From: Cladophialophora immunda
Lineage: Eukaryota; Ascomycota; Eurotiomycetes; Chaetothyriales; Herpotrichiellaceae
Assembly: GCF_000835495.1 (NCBI RefSeq)
Contig: NW_015622542.1
Coordinates: 3,184,485 to 3,248,484, forward strand
DNA: 64,000 nucleotides
Reading direction: 5' to 3'
Shown here: positions 32,750-43,547 of the stretch, piece by piece
Layout: each line of letters starts with the position of its first letter
Position numbering within the stretch: the stretch's first letter is position 1
Position numbers and translations under genes: made by a program
The notes under the pieces: generated by a model
The model's input: only the letters and a program-made list of their open reading frames with translations
What the model was told of the DNA's origin: nothing
The model's database searches: none

Positions 32750-35569
32750 GATGGTGATGTATGCGGGATTGGACAGAGATCAAGAGCCTGATTTGAGACA
32801 AGGTGCGGAATGTTGGAGTGTTGGAGGAAGAAGAAGAAGAGAGAGGAAAACAGGATACTGGTCGGGTTTATATCTTGAAAAGTCTGGTGCCAGTGTCGAC
32901 AGCAATGCTTGGCCTGCCTTCTGGCCTTTCAACACATGCAGATTGCAGTTGATCTAGCCTTTATGCCGGGTCAATACCGTGCGTGATAACCTCCTCCTTT
33001 CATTAGTGCCCCGGGTGCCAGCGGTTCGAGACCATCAATGCCATCTCGATGGGAGGCATCTCTTCAGCCACTTGAAACCATCCTTGGTCGTGGTTGGCGG
33101 TGGAGAGCCCTGTGCCGCTGGAGAAGGTCGTGTTTCCAAGTCCTCGTGCATATGCGGGTGCTGGGCCAGACCGCGCCACCCGGCATGCTTCCTAAACAGT
33201 GCCGTTCTCTAGGAACAGATGACCTTGTTGCAGCAAGTTCTTTCAGCTCCTGAAGAGGTCCAAACCGAACGCCTCCCTCGCTCGGTCGACATTTCCGGGC
33301 CAGTTGTTTGATACAGAACACCAAAGCAACCAACAACCCTCCTACCGCTCTCGTGTAAGGGAGCGTCTCTGTGGAAGGCCCCCACCAACGACCTGGACCA
33401 AGCTCCAAGTTGAGCAGACATGTGCGAGTAGTTTCACGCTCGTGCTTTGGTTAATGATGCCTGTCGGTGAAGGGTCTAAGATCAACATCGCCCAGCTGAA
33501 GCTCGAAGTCTCGAAAACCTCCCTCTTCCACCTTGCTGACGAGATAGATCCAAGATGCTCAGAAAACATGCCCTGACCTGTTTGTGGCTTGCTGAACGTC
33601 ATGGCTGGCTGCATGGAACCGACAGGAGGCACAGCATTAGGCTTTCGAAACTTTCGAGGCGCTGCTTCGCTATCATCAACACTGAAAATCAAGTCATCGT
33701 GGAAACAACGCCTAGGAACATACGCTTGTCCAAGGTACTTACGAGGGATGGAAATGATCTGCTGTAGTCTCACATGTTGGTTCTCAGCCTGGAAATGAAC
33801 AGACTTGAATGTTGATAGAAGCCGTGCCAAGGTAGCCTGGTGACCTAATAAGTGCTCGTTACGAGATATTGACTGGACAATCTGCGGGAAGACACGACCT
33901 ACCTTGCGTTGCTATTGGCTCGCTGGTCAGCCGGGGGTCTGTTTCGGGAGATCTGCGTTTCAGCTCCATGCCCTGTGTCTTTGATGGCAGATCAGGCTGG
34001 CTGAGAAGTGAGGCGGCTTGCTGTATCGGACGAGCCAATCGACTCGTTGGAGTTTCTACACCGGGACCCTGAGTCGCTTGATGCACGTTCTTGCGGCCAC
34101 TAGGCTTGATCCGATGATAGATAGTCAATGTGATGCAGGGAGTGGAACTATTTGTTCGGCCGGGTTCTTCAGTTCGTGGGAATGATGGACCAACTGTGCA
34201 CAGGCTGTCGAGGCGTTGTCGATATCTAATGTAGACCGCTCGTGGCACAGTCAGAGACCATAAGGTAAAATTCGCTCAAAAGACCTGGGTACTCTAGGTC
34301 TTCCTGCCACTATTGTGCAGTCACCGGGGCAGCATGTGAAGTGGCTTCCAATCCCAACCGGGTCAGCAAACACTTCTCCTTCACAAGCTGAATACCATCA
34401 GCCATTAGGTAAACTGGAAAGGTTGTTTTGCAGCCTCAAGCTAGCCGTGTGGGAAGCTTGACGTAGTATTAGGCTGACCGCAATTGCGAAATGATCAACA
34501 ATGTGGAGAAGCGTGACAGAAAATGAGCAACCAGAGTCACATATGCAAGCCACATAGAAGCCATGCAACAAGCAGCAGGGTCTGTTCGCTCTGGCCACAA
34601 CGTTCTGGATTTTGCCACCAAGAAATTATTGTCCCATGAAAATTGTCTGGTCAATCAGAACGAAGGTCTGGAATTCGAGGGATCAAGCCACCTCGTATCT
34701 TAACTGCCAGTGTTCTCGACTCTCGGCCCCTCATTTTGGATTGATATTTTCTAGCATCACAATTCCATCCGCAATCGACCACAGGATGAGGAAAATAGGG
34801 CTTCCCGTTCGCTCAGCCGTACTCAAGCCTCATGCCGGTCAGTTAGTACTAACGTGGGTGACCAGTTGGGAATCCTGACTGTTGATTGTTTTTGCTGTTT
34901 GAATCTTTTTTGCAATCTTCCATGAACAATCGTGAGCAGAAGACGGGACCGGGGGCTGCAGTTTTGGGGGGACGTTGCCGGATGACCGACTGGAACGCTC
35001 AGCCTTGTTGCACTTGCGAGAACCAGAGCTTCGAGAGCAATATGTAATCAGTCGTCCAATAGCCCCACATAAAAAGAGAGACTAGCTAGATACCCCCATA
35101 GATAGGCGGCGCGGATGCTGGTTCCCATTCCTAATGCTGTCCACCGGCGTCCAGGGCCACAGACATCATCTCCAGACTGCTTCCGTTATCTTGAAAATAC
35201 TCGCATCGGGTATATGTCCAACATTTTCCAGTTCTCGATCAGAGCTGAAAACCAATGAGAGATTCTGTGTGATCCATGGATATTGGTGAGTTGACTTCAT
35301 ACGGTGTGAGACGGCCTTGTCCTAGAGCAGTGTTGTAGGTAATCACGAAGATGTCCCAACTGCGCCTCTGCCATTCTTCTGATGCACTGAGAGAGCCGCA
35401 CCCGTCAACACGACACCATGTTCAATATGTTTTCAGCCGGCCTCAATCACAGGCTGTAACGGGCCGATCTGTCGGCTCGTGTACCTCGTTATTAATCCCC
35501 ATGGTGCCGCCGTCCTGGATCGCGATCTGAAACAGGGTATCTGGGAGGTATTCGCTATACTATTGCGAG
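32750..35569. other. Gene-poor region with a possible relic
   Basis: About 2.8 kb without an intact gene. Minus-strand sequence between about 33340 and 34250 has protein-like runs in more than one frame (for example VQSISRNEHLL and LARLLSTFKSVHFQAENQHV, then, in another frame, EEGGFRDFELQLGDVDL). There is a good donor gtaagt near 33741. This could be a multi-exon gene I failed to assemble or a decayed one. The rest shows nothing. Confidence 0.4.
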
Positions 35570-37048
35570 CTATGCTGCGAATGCGTAACTGCCCAGAATG
35601 GCATACATCGACCAGGGACTTGTGTTTTGTCTCTTCTCAAGTGTTTCAGCCACAATGCTGGCATTTCGTATAGCCGAGTGGCCGGAAATGCTTTTCAATT
35701 GCAGAATCACCCAGTCCCGGACCTTTGTCTCAGGACTTGCGAACATGGCAGCCACGTAGAAAGGAAAGAGAAGTGTGTAACAGTGTAGTTTTCGAAGGGG
35801 TGAAGAATGGGTCGGCTTTTGTGTGAACTGAGGTCCTGTGGCACAGATCTCTTTTGCCATGGTGTCGATTATATGAGAAGCGAAGGCGACATTCAATTCG
35901 TGATGATGGACACCTGTGCTGTCTGAGATGATGCTCGCATATGTGGTTCGGATGAGATTGTTCAGCAGAATTCGCATGATTCGGATAACGTTGCAAGTCT
36001 GTGCCGTGAAATAGTCCGGATAGACGTCGTAATAATGCTCCAGCACTCCAGGCGAGCCCGTCGGGACTGAAATCCTGTGTGAAATCCACGCCGGTGGCAT
36101 GTCCCTAGCAAGTGAGCCAAATTCGCTGTCTAGCCTCTTTGCTTGCGTGATGACGTCAGAAGGCTTTAGAAAGCCTTCCCTTACTGCTCCGCGAAAGTTG
36201 GCATACTTCATTACCAGGCCAGAAACCCGCCATTTGGGATCATTCACGTCGACATGAGGTTGTATGTCTGAGCGGAGTTTGATCAACGCAGGTGGAATTG
36301 GGGAGTCGCCCGCCACGCAGCTTATGAGCATGTTCGTGAACAGGCGAACTGATAGCCGTAAGCCGACGTAAGTTTCAAGCTGCTGGGGTCGGCGCAGCTT
36401 AACAAGTGCCAATGCACCCTTGACGTGGCTCATCCATGATTCAGATGAGATGGGACTGCGGTTGGTTAACTTTTCAAACAGGTCGAGAAGAAGTACTGCC
36501 AACAGAGTCGAGTCCGACGCGAGAAACTCCGTAGTTGTCACGGCATTTTTGACCAGCGGAAGAGCGGACAGATACATTTCTCGAGAGGGTTTGAAGGCAC
36601 GTGGAGCGTCGTATTGAAAAGAAAAGAAAGCCAAGCTCACGGCATCAACACTGACTGCTAAGTGCTTGTCCAGCGGAGCTTGTCGACCAATCCGTTCCAG
36701 GACATCATACGTTTTGGCGAACCCAAGGACGTAATGGGAGAAGAAGGCTGCCCTTGCCCTGTCCACGAGTGGAGTGTCGATACTCGTTGCAATTGGTGCT
36801 GAAGGCAGGCCTCGAGCTTTGCGAATGACTGACTGGCTCTCATCTCGGATTCTTAATTGATCGGGGTCGCGGTAGCCCGAGCATGTTAGACCAGCTCTCA
36901 CACACTGACCGCACGCATCCTTGTGAAGATCGCACTTGCAGCTAGTTAGCTAGAAGAACGATGCTTGCCCACACGCAAGGGTCCTCACACGAAGTTTCCT
37001 CCGTCTGCAATGAGCACAGGCTCGAGATGGCTTCCCGTTAAACACCAT
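35570..37048 (-). CDS. Zn2Cys6 transcription factor with Fungal_trans_2-like body
   Basis: A 60-base first exon (37048-36989) and one long exon (36934-35570) give 474 residues. The splice completes the zinc cluster at residues 11-38: CAHC, RRRKLRC, then CGQC and a last Cys in GLTC, spacing CX2CX6CX6CX2CX6C. The body starts with RAAFFSHYVLGFAKTY and continues as a helical repeat domain of the Fungal_trans_2 kind. This family controls many peripheral metabolic genes. It faces away from the short-chain dehydrogenase at 37783, so that gene is a possible target. The very short coding first exon is usual in this family. Confidence 0.88.
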
Positions 37049-37782
37049 GATACAGGGGGCTGGGAGGATGGAAATGGAAGGAGATTCGGTGTTGCCTGTG
37101 ATCTGACCTTTTCTCCATCGTCAGGACAAGGCGACTAGCGGAGGCTAAGCTCACTTCAACAGTGCCCAGAGATGCACGGAGCTTGCGCCTCTGTTGTTGA
37201 TGCCATCTATGCAGCGTCAAAGCCAGTCGGGTTTAATCGGATTATGCTAAAATGCATTCCGATACAAGACTATTCCAAAAACGGCAGGTCTTCCGTCGAC
37301 GTCATTGCTCGGCATAAAGTTGTTGCGTCCATTGTCCCGATGCCTTGTCTCCGTTGTCACCTTCGTTAACCTGCTGTCTGGGTGATTCGAGCCATCGAAC
37401 GGGTCGAACGCAACAGTATCTCAAATGAGGAATAGCAGGACCCTTTGAATCCTCTGTCTACCATTCCTGAGCCCACGTCACGCGCTGAATTAGACTGTGG
37501 AGTGCTTCTATCCCCGGCTTGCAGCAGAACACCAGCCTTTTGGGGCAATGGACTTCCTTGAATGCTTCATGGCTTTCGGTAAGGTTCCGACGCCTCGATA
37601 ATGCCATTGTCCAAAATCTTTGGCTAAGGGACGACCGCTTGACCCATATATACCTGATGAATTCCTTCTTGAATCGAAGGGAGTTCGGATCCTTCCACTC
37701 CTGACAGGTATCTCGGAAACCATACTTGGTTCCTCTATCTTTTCATCAGAAGCCATTTCACAAGGCTCGGATCAAATCTACC
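37049..37782. promoter_or_regulatory. Divergent promoter, Zn2Cys6 gene / SDR gene
   Basis: About 730 bases between two outward-facing starts. No gene is seen. I could not single out a palindromic CGG site by eye. Confidence 0.5.
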
Positions 37783-38659
37783 ATGGCCTTTGCCTATAAG
37801 CGAGTGCTCATTGTCGGAGCGACGGCCGGAATTGGGGCTGCAATGGCAGATCATCTCATTAAACAAGGTACCAAGGTTATCGCCGTCGGGCGCCGACAGC
37901 AACGACTTGATGCCTTCGTCGAGAAGCACGGCAAAGACAAGGCCGGCGCCATCAGATTCGACATCTTAGAACGGGAAAAGATGGACGAGTTTGTGCGAGA
38001 AGCTACAGAAACCTACCCAGATTTGGATTGCGTCTTTCTAAATGCGGGAGTTCAGAGCATGATCGACCTGAGCCAACCGGAAAAGGTCGATCTTGCAGCT
38101 TTTCACTCAGAGGTGGCAGCGAATTTCTCATCTTTTGTGGATCTTGCCATCAAGTTCCTACCTTTCTTGATGAACAAGGAAACGGAGACCAGCCTGGTAT
38201 TGTGAGTATGTCGTCCGAGTGGTGGATCACGGGCATTAACAGTGATAGCACCGGTTCAAACCTAGCCATCGTTCCTGCTGGTCCGCTACCTGCTTACTCC
38301 GCGTCAAAGGCAGCATTGAATGCCTTTGTTCTCTGTCTCCGCGACCAACTACGGAACTCGTCAGTCAGGGTCATCGAGATATCTCCACCTCCCGTTCAAA
38401 GTAGGTCTTTTCTTACTGTTCTTGACATAGTGACTAATAGCTGGAAGCTGAACTTCATGACTACTTGGGTGCTGAAAGGGGACGCTCCATGGGCATGCCG
38501 GTCGACAAGTTTATAGAGGCCGCCTTCGAGGGACTCGCTTCGGGAAGTGACCAGATTGTGATCGGAGCGGTCGGATCAGCGGAGATCTTCAATGACATTA
38601 TCGCTAAGCGGAGGACGCTCTTTGAGAATCTGGTGAAGATGTGGAGGGGAGAAAAATAG
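37783..38659 (+). CDS. Short-chain dehydrogenase/reductase (classical SDR)
   Basis: Exons 37783-38201, 38243-38400 and 38448-38659 join to 262 residues. The cofactor motif is GATAGIG (residues 12-18), NAG lies near residue 90, and the catalytic Tyr158 and Lys162 lie in YSASK, with Ser142 just ahead. Splicing was fixed by conservation: exon 2 restores SLVFDSTG before the active site, and exon 3 restores PPPVQTELHDYLG, the usual substrate-loop entry. The first intron is only 41 bases, with a good CATTAAC branch site. The enzyme should oxidise or reduce a small alcohol or ketone with NAD(P)(H). The substrate is unknown, and it is probably cytosolic. Confidence 0.88.
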
Positions 38660-39963
38660 GACAGAACTGGGCACGGCCTGCATGACGGCCACCATCTTAT
38701 GCGCAAAGCTTTGTTCGTTGTACTACATAGAATTCTCCACTCCGATGGGCTCGTTTTCTTTAGGTACAAACATAAACGTTAAGTTAAAGATCTCAAAGGC
38801 TGAAAATACCGCTGCCGCAGATAAGGAGACAAGGCAAGTCATAGTGTCACGACCAGCCGTCCTAGCCTCCCCTGGTGAGTTTAGAAAGATTTTTAACGAG
38901 GCTGAAATAAACGGGCTTGGGATCTGACTGGTCATCCATCTATGAAATCTATTCCCGTAACCCTGCCCACTGGTCTTTAGGCTACCTCAGGAAGGCAGGT
39001 ACGCACCTCCGAACTACGCCCCGAGCCGAACTGCGTCCACCCCAGACAAAACCGAGATTACTAGATTTTGTATGCCGAGGGACCAGTCAAGACCGCCCTT
39101 GCCGAAAAGCCTTGATCGTTTTTGTACTGATGGACATTCTTTGCTTCAATCTTTGCTCTCAGTCGCCTACTCAATTTCAGTGCCTGCCATCCCTTTCGAA
39201 ATCCTACGGCTCGTGTCAAAACTGATGAGATCGGATGACACTGTGATGTCGAAGAAAAAGAGGAACAAGCTGGAAGGAAGAAATCGTTCTAGCCACCTAG
39301 GTAGTCAGGCTGCGCACAAGTCTCACTCCACAGACTCGAGCCCTCGTGATTACACAGTGGATGGATTTTTGAGCGGCCGAAGGACCAGACGCTGGCGCGA
39401 CTGAGAGCACTCGGACCGTCCTAAGCTTCTACACGATCAGAACACGTTCACCCATGTCTAACGCCATAGGACCAGACACGGGGTTAAGGAGGATACTTTG
39501 AAATCAATTCGGGGAGAGATTTTTTCTCCCTTTCATGATGATGGTTTGATTACCTCGGTAACCGCAGGAATGTGGTGTGCGAGGAAATGGAGGTGGCAGG
39601 ACTGATGAATGGCCCATTTGCGAATGTCGACTGGAGCCCAGATTTGCCTCATCACTCGTCGCACTTCTTTTGGGCGTTGCGCTACTCTGCTTTTGCCTTG
39701 CTACAACACGAATGTCTGCAATGAGGCTGGAGCACCTGAGTCGCGGATCTCGATCTGGTCATGGACTATCACCTGATCTTACCACAGTGTGAGTTCTGCA
39801 GCTGAGTCCCTTCCTGGCACTCCTCGTCCATGCAACAGCCTGACACCATCAGCTGGTGGCCGTTGCCTTTTGTGGCTTTGTTGTGCCTGTTCGTCATGGC
39901 CAGTTCTTTTGGATCAATCATGCATTACGGGATTCAGAAAGGCAGCCAACAGCGTGTTTGACA
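38660..39963. other. Intergenic, no gene seen
   Basis: About 1.3 kb between convergent genes. Open frames such as 39072-39404 have Arg/Ser-rich, non-conserved content. No RNA or repeat is recognised. Confidence 0.55.
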
Positions 39964-40989
39964 CTAGCTGGCGTCGCTTATACGCGGCTCGTATGCAACA
40001 CGAGCCACACTCGCAAAATCGAGCAATATCTGGAAAGGAGGATTCCTGTCCGTGACCGCCCTTTTCTTCATGGTCATCCACGCAGCATTCACAAAGACTG
40101 TTTCTTCCCCCTCGTCCAACGGGGCGAGGACGCCTTGGCCCGAAAAATCAAAGACGGTATGTTCCTCATGCCGTTCGCGATCGCCGCTCGCCTGGCGCCG
40201 CTCCTTGGACATGGCGAAAAGCTCTGCTTCCGCCACGCCATTCTCGTCGTTCCATCTCACGCGTTCTACCCCCCAGCTGAAATGATAATGTCCAAACACG
40301 CATAGCATCGGGCGTGCGCCAGCAATCTTGCCCAACTCCGCAGCACATCCACTCAGCCCAGGTATGTTGATAGCGTCCAATCTGTCCTTGGGCGGAGAGT
40401 GCATCACCCACAAGTTGACGGCACGGCCACGGTCGGGCGAGGAGTTCCATGCCTCGATTGACGCTGGTGATGGAAAAGGGGGATAGGTGAATGCATACGG
40501 CATGTTGAGAAAGTCGGGCTGCGTCGGGTTGCCGTAAACCCGGATCGGGACGTGCTTCTGGTCCGGGACAACGCAGTAGCCTACGGTTCGGACTTCTCGA
40601 TCTAGATACTGGATGCCTGCAGCCCGTGCGTTTTCCGATGTAAACAGATCCAAGACATCTCGGGAGAACGCAGTATGGTTCTGGTCGAGGCCGAGGTCAT
40701 GGTTGCCTGTGTTTTTTCCGTGATCAACATGCGTGGAAGACATTCACGCTCCACGTGCGGGAGCCTTACCAGCAACTATGATTTTCACAGGGTGCGGGAG
40801 GGACGCGATCCAGTCATATGCCTTTTGAAACTCCTCCAATGTGCCGTTGTCAGTCATGTCTCCAGCATGCACGAATATATCGCCGTGCGGCACGCTTTCC
40901 CGGCAGTCATCATTGTGTGTGTCGGAGGTGCAGACAATACGAAGCACCGGCGAGCCGAAGGTGGGCAGGGAGTCCATCTGAGCGGCCAT
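39964..40989 (-). CDS. Calcineurin-like metallophosphoesterase
   Basis: Exons in transcript order are 40989-40770 and 40706-39964 (320 residues). All metal-binding motifs of the family are present: D23 and H25 in TSDTHND, D44 in HAGDMTD, N75 and H76 in GNHD, the His in VMHSPP, and GHYHFSWG near the end. The GNHD motif is assembled by the splice, which supports it. Proteins of this size and motif set in fungi are uncharacterised phosphodiesterases or phosphatases acting on nucleotides or phosphoproteins. No signal peptide is present. The start at 40989 is the first ATG in frame; a second in-frame ATG at 40977 is equally possible. Confidence 0.87.
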
Positions 40990-41702
40990 CCCAGCGTCAG
41001 TCTCATCGAGTGTTGCAATGCGACAAGCAGGTGATCGATCAGTTTTGGCCAGAGCGGTTGCTGTGGCAGAAGAAGGCTTTTGCAATTGAGGCCACTGAAT
41101 TCAGCCCGTGGGTGCTTTTCGCTTCTTGATCTGAACTAGGCCCGAACCTTGACGGCTTGTCCCGCGCACCAAGCTCGTCTGGGCTTGCAGGCAGCACGGA
41201 TTTGGCCATGAGTTCGCCTCCAGCGTCCAGCCCACACTCCGCGAAAGGGGGGTCCACGGCCGGCCCCAGATTTTCCCTTTACGCGAAATATCGTTCGAGT
41301 GCTGTTTCTGTTCATTTCTTGTGGTGATTCTCTGTGCCTTAAAACATGGCAGTAAGGTGGATGAATCATACCACGGTGCACATCTCGCTTCGTGAGCCTT
41401 TGCCCAGACCTAGTATGAAGACCAGCACCGCCAACACTCGGTGACTGTGTCACAGAGGCCATGATTCATGCAAACTTGGATGGAATGGGATGATTCCCGT
41501 CCTCATGATCACTGAACACTCCTCGTACAGCCTGATCATCAGGCTGCGATATGATCCGAATGCCCCAAATGGGCTGGAGCGATTTGTGGATAAATAGACC
41601 TCGAAATATCTCCTCGACTCCCCTGGGTGTTCCGTTTCGCTAACTCTTCAAAGCGTATGAACTTTGGACTTGCCGGCCATTTTACTTCTGAAGCCAATAG
41701 CC
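40990..41702. other. Divergent intergenic region
   Basis: About 0.7 kb between the phosphoesterase start and the micro-exon of the membrane protein gene. No gene is recognised; it probably carries both promoters. Confidence 0.5.
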
Positions 41703-43176
41703 ATGCCCCCTGTACAACGTATGACTTTACTGGAGGTGGATATAATTATATGGAGCCAATTCTAATATAGTCATAGGCACAGCGACACTGGTTCCTGACG
41801 CGCTTGCGATCATCCAAAGGAACCATGCCGGGCTCCGTCGTCGCTCTGGCGCCTACGACAGCCACGTGTGGAAAGGCGGCCTGAATGTCGCCTCGGTCGA
41901 CCTGATTGCCATGCTGGTCAGCGACGCCGGGCTGTCCAATCTCGAGCCGCAGTGGTGGAATGCTTCTCCGTGGGGATGCTTCCTCATCGGTCTCCAGCCT
42001 CGCGGCGGATGGCAGATCATGCAACGGGCAGTGCAATGGGGCAATGACAGGTGGGCCCATTCGTTCGGCGTCGACTGTAGCAAAAATGTCATGTACTCCT
42101 ATTTCGCTTGCAGCATTCGGAATCGGCTTGAAGTCTGGGATTCCGACCGGTTCGATTCTCCCACGCAAGTTTCCGTGGCCGCAAAGCCCCATGTGCCCCC
42201 TCGATGGCTCTCCGACATCCTATTTGACCGCAAGAAAATGCCGGAACCGAGAGAATGGCGAGCTCTCAGGATCGACGGCGACCGTACATTCTCAATGGAT
42301 CGACCGTCGAAACTGACGGACGGCAGCCGAGGCGGACAAGCTTTCATGTGTGAGATATTAAAGCCCCCCGACGGCAAGACTTACAATATCGCTGATCAAG
42401 CTCGAATGCAATTGCTCAGCGTGATGTTGGTGGCCATTGCCCTGATCAAACAAAAGCACCTCGAGCGCTGGGAGTGTGTCCTCACAGAGGAATTCCAACT
42501 CAACGATCAGCTGGGCGTCATCTTCCGAAGACTCCTTCGATTTCTGATGGTGGCCAATGTCTTCGTGGTTGGATTCATCATTTCGGCATTCTATGCGCTT
42601 TGGGTACACAATATCTTCGGCAACGCCGCTCCCTATCTCATCCAGCTTTGCTCGATAGCGTCGTGGGCTTTTGGCGCCATTGGTCTGCTGATGCTGGGAG
42701 GAAATCCTCGAGTCAGGATCAAGAGGGATAAGGAGACACCAACGTGGGTCGAAGAGCGCTTCGACGCGCTCCCCCTAGATGGTGCCGAGGAGGGCAAGTG
42801 CCGGCAGGCAGAATTGAAGTTTGGATACCTCCAAGGAACCACCTTCACGCCGGTTCAAGGGAGCTGCCGTGTCCCTCTTGATATTGTGAAGTTGATCTGC
42901 CAGTGGGACCTGATCTTGACGAGGAGTTGCGCATGGTATGGGGGGATGATTTGGTGTGCAGCATATCTCGGAGTCAGTATCGTGCTGCAAATTGCCGGCG
43001 CAAAGGTGGCAACGGTACCGGCCGAGGTCATGGCGGTTGTCATTCTTATTTTGACGTCCGTTGTGAGAGGAACTGGCGTATCTGGCTCGGAAGAGAGAAT
43101 GATCCCCAGTTGGAAAGTCAAGCCAGATACAGCTTACGGCGCCACTTTGTTGGGAAAGATGATGTCGCGTGTTTGA
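41703..43176 (+). CDS. Four-helix membrane protein of unknown function
   Basis: A predicted 16-base first coding exon (41703-41718) joins 41771-43176 to give 473 residues. Without this splice the long frame has no ATG before its conserved start, and the join gives MPPVQLIGTATLV in frame. The first 200 residues are soluble, Trp-rich (PQWWNASPWGC, GGWQIMQ) and unrecognised. Four hydrophobic segments follow: about residues 256-275, 283-305, then, after a loop of about 70 residues, 396-415 and 420-440. The tail is short. I know no family match. It is convergent with the CHAT-STAND gene, 371 bases from its stop, and so may be a neighbour by function or by chance. Confidence 0.75.
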
Positions 43177-43547
43177 GGCAGCGGGGACGATTGGGTAGAT
43201 CGGAGGCACTCCCTTTGGCACTTGCATGCGGTCTGGGGGTCAGTTCGGCGATCGAGTAATGTACTTGGTCCTCTATCAATTCTGCGCGTCCGTGTTGTTC
43301 AGAATACAGTCGCCGGAATAAATACGAGTCTTTTGAATGGTTTTCCTAACTAGAGATTGGACAAGGCTGAGTACTCCTTGTCTCTCCACCGTGTGTGACT
43401 TTTGCCTATTCTGCTGGATATCAATGCAGAAACGAACAACGCAAGCCGAGCCATTTGTCTGCCATTCCATTGGCAGGTGTGATTATCACTTCCTCCTTGA
43501 ATTTCCAACGTCACATTCTGGAACCGTACCTCCCTGATCATAGTTCG
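43177..43547. other. Intergenic between convergent genes
   Basis: About 370 bases between the stops of the membrane protein and the CHAT-STAND gene; 3' UTRs are expected and nothing else is seen. Confidence 0.6.

Noticed and set aside
33020..33050. GGTTCGAGACC, similar to a tRNA T-arm
   Set aside because: No matching acceptor, D or anticodon arms could be folded around it.
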